In this document: positions 9,130 to 15,753 of the stretch, piece after piece | How positions within the stretch are numbered: position 1 is the first letter of the stretch | How the letters are laid out: the number at the start of each line of letters is the position of its first letter | Assembly (NCBI GenBank): GCA_030630095.1 | Contig: DAOVNW010000002.1 | Span: forward strand, 1-27,604 | Direction: 5' to 3' | Length of the DNA stretch: 27,604 bases | Source: Candidatus Omnitrophota bacterium | GTDB lineage: Bacteria; Omnitrophota; Gorgyraeia; JAGLLT01 | Program-made: the position numbers and the translations under genes | The notes under the pieces: model-generated | Databases searched by the model: none | Told to the model about the DNA's origin: nothing | Seen by the model: only the letters and a program-made list of their open reading frames with translations

Positions 9130-10220
9130 ACTAACTGCATAGGTAAAACTATAAAGATGTTTTCATCGCCGGATCTAATTACCGCCGGCTTTTGCGGTTC
9201 AGCTACCTCTAAACTCACCATCTCGTCATCTAAAACCTTTAATACGTCCAATAAATAAGACGGGTTAAAACCTATACTCATTTCATTGCCGCCATACTCT
9301 ATATCCAACTCATCCTTGGCCTCCCCTAAATCAGGCGTGTTTTTTGAAAGTATCATTTTATTTTTTAAAATATCCATTTTTATCGCTTTTGAATCCGGAT
9401 TAGTAAAAAGGGCTACTCTCTTTATGGCTCGCGAAAAGTTTTTTTTATTAACGCGCACCTTATCTTTTAAGGGTTTAGGTATAACCTGCGTATAATCAGG
9501 AAACTCCCCTTCAATAAGGCGGGATGTTATAGTTATTCCATTAAACTCAAAACATATCTGATTATCACTAAAAATAACTCTCACTTCACCTCTAATTGAT
9601 AGATTTCTACTTAATTCATATACGGTTTTAATTGGAATAACCGCCTTTTTCTTGAATCCTTGAGGGAGGTCTTGTTTTTTTTTCACTAACGCGAGGCGCC
9701 GGCCGTCAGTAGAAACTACTCTAATAACCCCTTCTTCAACTTCCAATAGTATTCCATTTAGAATATACCGAGCCTCATCCTTTGAGATAGCGAATGCTGT
9801 TTTATCAAGCATGTTTTTTAGGACAGCTTGCGGTATTATAATAAACTCTTTATTTTCAAACGCCGGTAGTTTAGGAAACTCATCTTTAGATATCCCCATT
9901 AATTTAAAATACGCCTGCTCCGATTTAATGTGTGTAGAGTTGTTTTTTTTAACCACAATATCTACTTCATCTCCCGACAGCTCTCTAATTATATCACTGA
10001 ACTTTTTAGCGGGTATAGTTACAGCTCCATCCTCTTCAGTCCTAACATCTACCGCACAGCTAACTCCAAGATCAAGGTCCGTAGTAGTTAAATGTACTTT
10101 ATTTTCTTTTACATTCATTAGTAAGTTAGATAATATAGGAAGAGTTGACTGTGTTGAGACAACATTTTGCACAATTTGCACGCTTCTTAGTAAATCATCC
10201 CTTAAAATTTTAATTTTCAT
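9126..10220 (-). CDS. dnaN: DNA polymerase III beta sliding clamp
   Basis: DnaN is the ring-shaped processivity clamp that tethers DNA polymerase III to DNA. The product has 364 residues, a normal length. It opens with MKIKILRDDLLRSVQIVQNVVSTQSTLPILSNLL-type sequence of clamp domain I, contains the conserved VSTDGRRLALVK in domain II, and ends in the typical IVLPMQLV. I place the start at the ATG at 10220. A GTG six bases further upstream is also in frame, but the GGGAG ribosome binding site is five bases from the ATG and would be far too close to the GTG. The gene is separated from dnaA by a 199-nt gap with origin-like features. Confidence 0.96.
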   Translation of the reverse strand: MKIKILRDDLLRSVQIVQNVVSTQSTLPILSNLLMNVKENKVHLTTTDLDLGVSCAVDVRTEEDGAVTIPAKKFSDIIRELSGDEVDIVVKKNNSTHIKSEQAYFKLMGISKDEFPKLPAFENKEFIIIPQAVLKNMLDKTAFAISKDEARYILNGILLEVEEGVIRVVSTDGRRLALVKKKQDLPQGFKKKAVIPIKTVYELSRNLSIRGEVRVIFSDNQICFEFNGITITSRLIEGEFPDYTQVIPKPLKDKVRVNKKNFSRAIKRVALFTNPDSKAIKMDILKNKMILSKNTPDLGEAKDELDIEYGGNEMSIGFNPSYLLDVLKVLDDEMVSLEVAEPQKPAVIRSGDENIFIVLPMQLV

Positions 10221-10348
10221 CACCACTCCCTAATTATGATTTAATTATTAAAAAATCGTAGTAATAGTAATAACCCTGTTGATATGTTAGTAAACTTGTA
10301 ACTTGCAATTTTTAATATAACTTATAAACTTTATTTGGTTATTAATTA

Positions 10349-10357
10349 TGTGAATAA
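10349..10357 (-). promoter_or_regulatory. DnaA box TTATTCACA
   Basis: A match to the DnaA-box consensus TTWTNCACA on the minus strand (plus strand reads TGTGAATAA) lies in the dnaA-dnaN gap. Confidence 0.6.
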
Positions 10358-10415
10358 CAGCGAAAAGGGTCTAAAAAAAACACAGTGTTGGTTGTTTTGT
10401 AAAGTTATTAACATA

Positions 10416-10424
10416 TTATCCACA
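10416..10424 (+). promoter_or_regulatory. DnaA box TTATCCACA (perfect)
   Basis: An exact copy of the E. coli/Bacillus consensus DnaA box sits two bases beyond the dnaA stop codon, inside the dnaA-dnaN gap. Confidence 0.75.
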
Positions 10425-10425
10425 A

Positions 10426-11766
10426 CTAACCCCTAATATCCGCGGTTAGTTTGTTAATAAGAGCCTTTTTATCTGGATTCTCGTTTATTATCTTATTAAT
10501 CTTATCATAAGCATATAAAACAGTTGTGTGATCTTTGCCGCCAAAGGCCTCTCCAATTTCCGGCAAAGACCCATCAGTCAAATCTCTGGATAAATACATA
10601 GCTATTTGCCTGGGAAAAGCTATGGCCCGGGTTCTTTTTTTTATCTTCATATCAGATATGCGGATATCAAAATACTCCGCTACCTTCTTTTGAATTAAGT
10701 CAATAGTAATGCGCTGTTCCTGCTCAAAAAAAAGAGTCTCTTTTAATACTTCTCGCGCTAAATCAAGCGATATTTCCCGGCCGATCAATAAAGCGTAAGC
10801 AACCACTCTTATTAGCGCCCCCTCGAGCTCCCTAATATTAGACTTTATTTTTTCAGCAATAAACGATGTAACCTCATTAGGAACCGTGATAACTTCTTTT
10901 TCAGCTTTTTTTCTTAAAATTGCCATTCTTGTCTCAAAATCCGGCGGCTGTATATCAGTGATTAAGCCCCCTTCAAAGCGCGAGACAAGCCTTTCTTCAA
11001 GAGCCGGGATATCTTTTGGCGGCCGGTCGCTGGATATAACTATTTGTTTGTGAGCTTCGCGCAGAGCGTTAAAGGTGTGAAAAAACTCTTCCTGCGTGCT
11101 CTCTTTGCCTGCTATAAATTGAATATCATCAACCAAAAGTACGTCAACGTTTCTATATTTTTCTCTAAATTTGAGAGTGGTTCTGTTTTGGATGGCGTTT
11201 ATCAGCTGATTTGTGAACTTTTCGCTGGAAATATAAAAGGGCTTAATGTGGGGAGAATGAATTATAAGATGATGGCATATAGCCTGCATAAGATGAGTTT
11301 TGCCCAAACCAACCCCGCCGTACAGAAATAATGGATTATAAGCGGCAGCCGGTTTTTCAGCGACAGCGAGAGAAGCCGCGTGCGCGAAGCGGTTAGAGGA
11401 ACCCACCACGAAATCATCAAATGTGTATTTAGGGTTTATATTAAAAAGCGCCAAAGCCGGCTTGGGCGCGCGGGAAGGATTGGTGATTTTTTCCTCTGCC
11501 CACCCCCCCCACTTCTCATTTATAATATAATTAACGCCAATATTTTTACCGGCTAACTCCGATAAGGTTTGCGCTATTTTTTCAGAGTAGTGTTCTTCCA
11601 GCCAGCCCTTAAAGAATTTATTGGGAACCTCTACATCTATAATATCATCTTTAAAGGAAACGGCCTGAGTTGGAGCCAGCCAGACATTAAAGCTCTGCGG
11701 ATTAAGCTGTCCCTTTAAAACCAGCTTGAGCTTTCTCCAAATATCCTTTGAAAGTAATATAGCCAT
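10426..11766 (-). CDS. dnaA: Chromosomal replication initiator DnaA
   Basis: DnaA binds origin DnaA boxes, melts the origin and recruits the helicase. The 446-residue protein has the N-terminal helicase-interaction domain (IWRKLKLVLKGQLNPQSFNVW) and only a short linker. The AAA+ domain carries Walker A in LYGGVGLGKTHLMQAI and Walker B in VLLVDDIQFI. The C-terminal DNA-binding domain has the DnaA signature GGKDHTTVLYAYDKI. The start at 11766 fits the family N-terminus, but the bases just upstream are C/T/A-rich and show no Shine-Dalgarno sequence. A strong promoter lies 155 nt upstream, and DnaA boxes between promoter and start suggest autoregulation. The gene leads the leftward replication cluster. 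Confidence 0.97.
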   Translation of the reverse strand: MAILLSKDIWRKLKLVLKGQLNPQSFNVWLAPTQAVSFKDDIIDVEVPNKFFKGWLEEHYSEKIAQTLSELAGKNIGVNYIINEKWGGWAEEKITNPSRAPKPALALFNINPKYTFDDFVVGSSNRFAHAASLAVAEKPAAAYNPLFLYGGVGLGKTHLMQAICHHLIIHSPHIKPFYISSEKFTNQLINAIQNRTTLKFREKYRNVDVLLVDDIQFIAGKESTQEEFFHTFNALREAHKQIVISSDRPPKDIPALEERLVSRFEGGLITDIQPPDFETRMAILRKKAEKEVITVPNEVTSFIAEKIKSNIRELEGALIRVVAYALLIGREISLDLAREVLKETLFFEQEQRITIDLIQKKVAEYFDIRISDMKIKKRTRAIAFPRQIAMYLSRDLTDGSLPEIGEAFGGKDHTTVLYAYDKINKIINENPDKKALINKLTADIRG

Positions 11767-11779
11767 TATGATTTGAGGG

Positions 11780-11788
11780 TGTGTATAA
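11780..11788 (-). promoter_or_regulatory. DnaA box TTATACACA in dnaA leader
   Basis: This matches TTWTNCACA on the minus strand, 14 bases upstream of the dnaA start codon. A one-mismatch neighbour (TTATTTACA) follows at 11800-11808 on the plus strand. Confidence 0.6.
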
Positions 11789-11883
11789 TTTGTTAGTAAT
11801 TATTTACAACTACCGCTTGATATAAAATAACTTGCGATGAAACCACGCGCGGCCGGCGGGCTTAAAGTAAGAGTTATTAACAG

Positions 11884-11892
11884 TTTTCCACA
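11884..11892 (+). promoter_or_regulatory. DnaA-box-like site TTTTCCACA
   Basis: This site is one mismatch from TTATCCACA and lies just downstream of the expected dnaA transcription start. Occupancy by DnaA there would be expected to repress dnaA. Confidence 0.5.
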
Positions 11893-11920
11893 AGATACTC
11901 ACAGACCCAAGCCCGGCTAT

Positions 11921-11948
11921 ATTATAGCAAACAATTTTTTGATTGCAA
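11921..11948 (-). promoter_or_regulatory. Predicted sigma70-type promoter of dnaA
   Basis: On the minus strand, TTGCAA (11948-11943) and a perfect TATAAT (11926-11921) are separated by 16 bp. Transcription would start near 11914, giving a leader of roughly 148 nt that contains the DnaA-box-like sites. Confidence 0.65.
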
Positions 11949-11989
11949 GAAAAAACTACAACTTTATAAAAAAATTATAAAACAGGAGA

Positions 11990-12038
11990 GTGTAAAACGA
12001 AAAGCGAAAAGCGCAAAACCATAACGCAAAATTCAAAA
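11990..12038. repeat. Heptamer array, GCGAAAA family, in the origin gap
   Basis: Seven 7-bp units run in phase: GTGTAAA, ACGAAAA, GCGAAAA, GCGCAAA, then looser ACCATAA, CGCAAAA and TTCAAAA. This is the same unit family as the arrays near rtcB, gyrA and the giant gene. Confidence 0.75.
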
Positions 12039-12055
12039 TATATAAAATAGTTTCA

Positions 12056-12099
12056 GGATTAAGGATTAAGACGCTCGCCACACTCGCTCTAAGGATTAA
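12056..12099. repeat. GGATTAA heptamer copies with insert
   Basis: Two tandem GGATTAA units (12056-12069) are followed, after about 23 nt of CGCTCGCC-like sequence, by a third unit (12093-12099). Similar GGATTAA words recur at about 25381 and 25400. Confidence 0.55.
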
Positions 12100-12137
12100 G
12101 CTATATTTAATTAACCTTTGCTACTTTACCGGTTCAT

Positions 12138-12243
12138 CCGCCATACACTATTCGCCATTCGCTCCTTGTAGCGCTATCTGCTTCTATCCGCCATACGCCA
12201 TACGCTATTTGCTATTTGCTATACGCTATTTGCTATCCGCTAT
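12138..12243. repeat. Heptamer array, ACGCTAT/TTGCTAT family, upstream of rpmH
   Basis: Eight uninterrupted 7-bp units occupy 12188-12243 (types CCGCCAT, ACGCCAT, ACGCTAT, TTGCTAT). They are preceded by looser units from 12138. The array ends six bases before the -35 of the rpmH promoter. The same word family forms the inverted pair at 16696-16860. Confidence 0.85.
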
Positions 12244-12249
12244 TTTTCC

Positions 12250-12277
12250 TTGACTTGCCTTTTTTGTGTGTTATAAT
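12250..12277 (+). promoter_or_regulatory. Predicted sigma70 promoter of rpmH, almost leaderless
   Basis: TTGACT (12250-12255) and a perfect TATAAT (12272-12277) are 16 bp apart. The rpmH ATG begins only 11 nt after the -10 box, so the predicted transcript would start 3-5 nt before the start codon. Confidence 0.7.
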
Positions 12278-12287
12278 TTACGGTACT

Positions 12288-12425
12288 ATGAAAAAAAATC
12301 TCAAGCCGACATCCAATAGGAAAAGAAATAGAAAACACGGTTTTATGAAAAGAATGAAGACGAAAAGCGGCAGGAGCATTCTTAAAGCCCGTCGTCAAAA
12401 GGGCTCTAAAAAGCTTGCTGTTTAG
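12288..12425 (+). CDS. rpmH: 50S ribosomal protein L34
   Basis: L34 is a tiny basic protein of the large ribosomal subunit. The product has 45 residues, with the characteristic MKKNLKPTSNRKRNRKHGFM and an Arg/Lys-rich C-terminal half (SGRSILKARRQKGSKK), matching the family in length and pattern. An in-frame ATG at 12216 would add an unrelated hydrophobic stretch spanning the promoter and is rejected. No Shine-Dalgarno sequence precedes the ATG, in keeping with a leaderless or near-leaderless message. It heads the rightward gene cluster, diverging from dnaA as in most bacterial origins. Confidence 0.95.
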   Translation: MKKNLKPTSNRKRNRKHGFMKRMKTKSGRSILKARRQKGSKKLAV

Positions 12426-12507
12426 CCCCAAGTCTTATAATTAGCAATTGGACGAAGTGGGAAAGAGAGCGCGATTAGGGCGCTCATCTGTTTTTCGAGG
12501 AGTTCAG

Positions 12508-12756
12508 GTGAAGGCAGTCCAAACGTTGTTAATTTCGATTATACGGTTTTATCGTCGACATTTCACCGCGCACCGAATGCCGGTGTGTAGGTTTTATCCT
12601 ACCTGCTCCGAGTATGCCATAGAGTCGATAAGGAAAAACGGTGTCTTTGGGGGTGGAATAAAAGCCCTTTTAAGAGTAATGAGGTGCCACCCGCTTACGG
12701 CCGGAGGATATGACCCTCCCCGCCTAAAACAGGAGAAGTTGCGAGTAGATGAATGA
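12508..12756 (+). CDS. yidD: Membrane protein insertion efficiency factor YidD
   Basis: YidD is a small inner-membrane-associated protein that assists YidC-dependent insertion. The core is unmistakable: RFYRRHFTAHRMPVCRFYPT followed by CSEYAIESI and ending in CHPLTAGGYDPP, including the conserved cysteines. I place the start at GTG 12508, giving 82 residues, because GAGGAG lies five bases upstream and the length then fits the family. The frame is also open from a TTG at 12448, but the extra 20 residues have no family counterpart. The 3' end overlaps yidC by 8 nt. It follows rpmH with only 82 nt between, leaving no room for rnpA. Confidence 0.93.
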   Translation: MKAVQTLLISIIRFYRRHFTAHRMPVCRFYPTCSEYAIESIRKNGVFGGGIKALLRVMRCHPLTAGGYDPPRLKQEKLRVDE

Positions 12757-14443
12757 TCAAAAAAGATTTATTCTGGCCATTGCCTTAACGGTCGCGATTT
12801 TAGCAGCCTTTTCTTTTTTTAATAAAAAACCGCAAATTGATACACAGGCTTTAGTAGACAAGCAAAGCGGAGAAAAGCGGGTCGCAGTCGAAAAAGCAGC
12901 CGGCCAGCCGACGGCGGGTGTTTTATCTGTACCGGCCAAGAGTTCTGATAAAAAGGTGGTTGAAACCGAGATAGAAACGGCATGTTTTAAGGTAGTATTA
13001 ACTGATAGAGGGGGCTGTATAAAAGAACTTTACGTTAAGAAGCCGGCGAAAAACGATCCGCCGATCAAGCTGTTGTGCGTTGCGGAGCCTGACCAAGGCT
13101 CTCTTAGAATAGAGAAGCTTATGGGACTGCCGGCCGCGAGTGCCGTCTATGAACTTACAAATCTGACCAGCAACACTGCCACGTATGTTTACGAGGAAAA
13201 AAACAACTACCGCGTAGAAAAGAAATTTATTTTCCCTAACAGTAACTATAACATAGAGTTAGAAATATCCATCAAGAATCTTTCCAAGGGAGACAAAGGT
13301 GTTTCTTATATGCTCTCCGGCCCCAGCGGAATAGACAGGAGTTTGCCGCTGGATAAACGATTTACTAATATCGGTTCTTTCGCGGACGGTGTTCTTAGGT
13401 GGCAGAGGCTGGGAGAGGTTAAGTCTCTCGGAAAAAAGGGAAGCGAGTTTGATGTTGCCGGCCAGAACGAGTGGTTTATTTTAAGAAACACGCACTTTTC
13501 AACCATCATAACGCCTTATCAAAAAATAAGTTGCGGCTATATGCGTTGGCTGGGTGAGGACAAGATTCAGGGCGACCGTTGGTCTGTGGGTATAAAAACA
13601 GGAGAGTTTATTGTAGCGCAAGGCGGCGACATTATTCACAAGTACACCTTATACGCGGGCCCTACCAGCCTCAAACATCTTAAGCCGCTGGGACTAGCAA
13701 AAGCATTCAACTACGGTAAGCTCAACTTTTTTTGTCAGCCGCTGGTAAAAATATTAGACTTCTTTTATAGACTGTCTCATAACTACGGGCTGGCAATTAT
13801 ACTGTTGGTTGTTTTGATTGGCTTGTGCACCTTCCCTTTAACCCTAAAGAACGTCAAATCAATGAAGCAGATGCAGGCCGTTCAGCCGCACTTGGCGAGA
13901 TTAAAGGAGCTTCATAAAGACGATCAGCAGAAACTTCAGGCGGAGATGATGAAGTTTTACCGCGAGCACAAGGTAAATCCCATGGGCGGATGCCTGCCCA
14001 TGTTGTTGCAGATGCCCATCTTTATGTCCCTTTATATTACCTTAGCAAGATCGCCGGAGTTGGCTGGCTCTAACTTCTTATGGATAAAAGACTTGTCACA
14101 ACCAGACGCCCTTTTTCCTTTTCCGGCAAAACTACCAATTTTAGGAGACAGCTTTAATCTTTTGCCGCTTCTTATGATTGGAGCCATGATGCTCCAGCAA
14201 AAAATTACAACAAAGACAAAATCAACCGAGCGGGTTGCCGGAGACGAACAACAGCGCCAGCAACAAAACATGATGCTCTTGATGCCGGTTATTTTTGGGT
14301 TTATGTTTTATAACTTACCATCGGGATTGGTATTATACTGGACGGCAAACACCCTTCTTATGGCTGCGACGCACCATTTAATTCAAAAGCGGCTGGCTGA
14401 CAACGGCGCGTTGACGATATCCCCCAGTCAAGCAGGGGTTTAA
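12749..14443 (+). CDS. yidC: Membrane protein insertase YidC
   Basis: YidC inserts and folds inner-membrane proteins alone or with SecYEG. The 564 residues have the Gram-negative layout. There is an N-terminal membrane helix (about 5-23), a large periplasmic beta domain (about 60-315), and then the conserved five-helix insertase core beginning near FFYRLSHNYGLAIILLVVLI. The hydrophilic hairpin (KQMQAVQPHLARLKELHKDD) and the segment PMGGCLPMLLQMPIFMSLY are clear, and the last helices include MLLMPVIFGFMFYNLPSGLV. One oddity is visible. The membrane-groove arginine of E. coli (R366) and of Bacillus SpoIIIJ aligns with glycine G358 here (VLIGLCTFPL). The start ATG lies inside the end of yidD. 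Confidence 0.96.
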   Translation: MNDQKRFILAIALTVAILAAFSFFNKKPQIDTQALVDKQSGEKRVAVEKAAGQPTAGVLSVPAKSSDKKVVETEIETACFKVVLTDRGGCIKELYVKKPAKNDPPIKLLCVAEPDQGSLRIEKLMGLPAASAVYELTNLTSNTATYVYEEKNNYRVEKKFIFPNSNYNIELEISIKNLSKGDKGVSYMLSGPSGIDRSLPLDKRFTNIGSFADGVLRWQRLGEVKSLGKKGSEFDVAGQNEWFILRNTHFSTIITPYQKISCGYMRWLGEDKIQGDRWSVGIKTGEFIVAQGGDIIHKYTLYAGPTSLKHLKPLGLAKAFNYGKLNFFCQPLVKILDFFYRLSHNYGLAIILLVVLIGLCTFPLTLKNVKSMKQMQAVQPHLARLKELHKDDQQKLQAEMMKFYREHKVNPMGGCLPMLLQMPIFMSLYITLARSPELAGSNFLWIKDLSQPDALFPFPAKLPILGDSFNLLPLLMIGAMMLQQKITTKTKSTERVAGDEQQRQQQNMMLLMPVIFGFMFYNLPSGLVLYWTANTLLMAATHHLIQKRLADNGALTISPSQAGV

Positions 14444-14451
14444 AAATACCT

Positions 14452-14637
14452 ATGAAAACAATTGATGTTAACGGTGCTACAGTTAAAGATGCTATAAAGA
14501 AAGCCCTGAATAAGCTGGGCGCGACAAGAAGCCATGTTGAGGTTAAGGTGCTGGCGGAAGGAAACAAAGGCCTGTTTGGAATGAATGGTTCAAGGCGGGC
14601 TAAGGTAAGAGTGACTCTAAAAGAACATGCTGGGTAA
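14452..14637 (+). CDS. Stand-alone Jag_N domain protein
   Basis: The 61-residue product matches the N-terminal domain of Jag/KhpB: TVKDAIKKALNKLGATRSHV followed by EVKVLAEGNKGLFGMNGSRRAKVRV. Jag proteins normally continue with KH and R3H RNA-binding domains to about 200 residues. Here the reading frame stops and parA begins 30 nt later, so those domains are absent rather than frameshifted within the gap. The position directly after yidC is the standard jag location, which supports the family call. The function of an isolated Jag_N domain is unknown. It could bind a partner that supplies the RNA-binding parts. Confidence 0.8.
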   Translation: MKTIDVNGATVKDAIKKALNKLGATRSHVEVKVLAEGNKGLFGMNGSRRAKVRVTLKEHAG

Positions 14638-14653
14638 TGTTCCACGTGAAACA
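14638..14653 (+). promoter_or_regulatory. parS centromere site upstream of parA
   Basis: TGTTCCACGTGAAACA matches the consensus parS 16-mer, a ParB-binding palindrome. It begins at the base following the Jag_N stop codon and ends 14 nt before the parA ATG, so ParB loading could also influence parA expression. Confidence 0.92.
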
Positions 14654-14667
14654 TTTCTGGGGGAAAT

Positions 14668-15510
14668 ATGGGCAAGGTTGTAGCTATATGCAACCAAAAG
14701 GGCGGTGTAGGTAAAACAACTACTGCCATTAATCTTTCGGCCTATCTGGCGATACTCCACAAAAAAACTCTTCTTATAGATATGGATCCCCAGGGCAACG
14801 CTACCAGCGGCCTGGGTGTTGATAAAACAGCCATTAATAGCAGTATGTACGGCGTTCTTTTGGGCAATATTCAGATTTCTGAAGCTATCAAAAACGTGCA
14901 TATAGACAATTTTTTTATTGCGCCATCTAATGTAGACCTAACCGGTTTAGAAATAGAGCTTGTAGGAGCTGTAGCCAGGGAGTATAAGCTAAAAAAAGCT
15001 CTCAAAGAAGTCGCGGAACGCTACGATTATATAATTATTGACACACCACCCTCCTTAGGCCTGTTGACAATCAACTCACTAACCGCCTGTGACTCTTTTT
15101 TAGTGCCCCTGCAGTGCGAATACTACGCGCTTGAAGGCCTGAGCAAGCTTATAGAAACCATAAAGTTAGTAAAAGATAATTTGAACGCCGGAATTGAGAT
15201 GGAGGGCATTATCCTCACCATGGCGGACTTTCGCACCAAACTTACCCACGAAGTAATAGATGAGATTCGGTCTCATTTTGGAGAAAAAGTTTTTAAAACA
15301 ATTGTTCCGCGTAACATAAGATTAAGTGAGGCACCAAGTTATGGATTACCAGTAGCATTATATGATGAAGCTTCTATGGGAGCACAAAAATATAAAGAGC
15401 TTGCGGAAGAGGTGTTAGAGAGTCATACTGCAATAAGTAGTGATCAGAAAGAGGTTGATGAAAGAAGTCAGGAGGTTTCCGAAGGAGAACAAACAAAATC
15501 TCGAAGTTAG
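14668..15510 (+). CDS. parA: Chromosome partitioning ATPase ParA (Soj)
   Basis: ParA is the Walker-type ATPase that, with ParB-parS, segregates the origin and in some bacteria also regulates DnaA. The 280-residue product has the deviant Walker A motif KGGVGKTTT near residue 11. It also has MDPQGNATSGL and the Walker B region YDYIIIDTPPSLG, and ends the fold with RLSEAPSYGLP. It lacks an N-terminal DNA-binding extension, as expected for chromosomal ParA. GGGGGAA precedes the ATG at good spacing. The last 30 or so residues are a polar, Glu/Ser-rich tail not typical of the family, and the DNA encoding them also holds the start of the next gene. Confidence 0.95.
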   Translation: MGKVVAICNQKGGVGKTTTAINLSAYLAILHKKTLLIDMDPQGNATSGLGVDKTAINSSMYGVLLGNIQISEAIKNVHIDNFFIAPSNVDLTGLEIELVGAVAREYKLKKALKEVAERYDYIIIDTPPSLGLLTINSLTACDSFLVPLQCEYYALEGLSKLIETIKLVKDNLNAGIEMEGIILTMADFRTKLTHEVIDEIRSHFGEKVFKTIVPRNIRLSEAPSYGLPVALYDEASMGAQKYKELAEEVLESHTAISSDQKEVDERSQEVSEGEQTKSRS

Positions 15511-15718
15511 CCGGTTGGCTATAGCCAGTTTTGTGGTCGGCATAATAATTTTTGTTCCGCTATATAATTTTGAGAAGGCTCTAGTGTCGGCTATTTTTGG
15601 GCTTGTTGCTATCCGGGAAATAGGGCTGGGCAAAAAGTCGGGGCGCGGATTTGCTGTTTTTGGTATTGCGCTCAGCCTCTTGTTTGTGGCCATATTGGTG
15701 GTAAGTTATTGTCAATAG
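15458..15718 (+). CDS. Small two-helix membrane protein, DUF4190-like
   Basis: The frame encodes a small membrane protein with a basic N-terminus and two hydrophobic segments (LAIASFVVGIIIFVPLY, continuing to AIFGLVAI, then GFAVFGIALSLLFVAILVV). The segments are joined by a GKKSGRG loop. This pattern fits the DUF4190 family, whose function is unknown. The start is uncertain. ATG 15458 gives 86 residues and overlaps parA by 53 nt. GTG 15440 gives 92 residues. The hydrophobic part begins only after the parA stop, so a shorter form from TTG near 15515 is also possible. It sits between parA and parB, an unusual insertion in that pair, and is presumably co-transcribed with them. Confidence 0.6.
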   Translation: MKEVRRFPKENKQNLEVSRLAIASFVVGIIIFVPLYNFEKALVSAIFGLVAIREIGLGKKSGRGFAVFGIALSLLFVAILVVSYCQ

Positions 15719-15753
15719 TATAAGAATAACCTGTTAATAACCGGAGTAATGTT

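Larger units (their letters stand above)
10228..10425. other. Probable origin unwinding region between dnaN and dnaA
   Basis: Reading on the plus strand there is an AT-rich stretch (10231-10256), then TAGTAATAGTAATAA (10259-10273), then CCC, then TGTTGATAT (10277-10285). The last is two mismatches from the reverse DnaA box TGTGGATAA. This order (AT-rich DNA, DnaA-trio-like run, short GC cluster, DnaA box) matches the basal unwinding system described for Bacillus subtilis, which also lies between dnaA and dnaN. Clear DnaA boxes follow at 10349 and 10416. The assignment is by pattern only. Confidence 0.5.
11767..12287. other. dnaA-rpmH divergent intergenic region (origin-flanking)
   Basis: This 521-nt gap separates genes transcribed left from genes transcribed right, the switch expected at oriC. 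It holds the dnaA promoter and leader with DnaA boxes, three heptamer arrays (11990-12038, 12056-12099, 12138-12243) and the rpmH promoter. No protein gene is convincing here. Confidence 0.75.

Noticed and set aside
10380..10400. Possible terminator after dnaA (AACACTGTGTT followed by T-run on the minus strand)
   Set aside because: The palindrome leaves almost no loop, so a stable hairpin cannot form.
12216..12287. Extended rpmH start adding 24 residues
   Set aside because: The extension covers the -35/-10 promoter, is hydrophobic and unlike L34. The ATG at 12288 gives the normal 45-residue protein.
12448..12507. TTG start for yidD or a remnant of rnpA
   Set aside because: The 20 extra residues match neither YidD nor RnpA. 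GTG 12508 has a strong GAGGAG at correct spacing.
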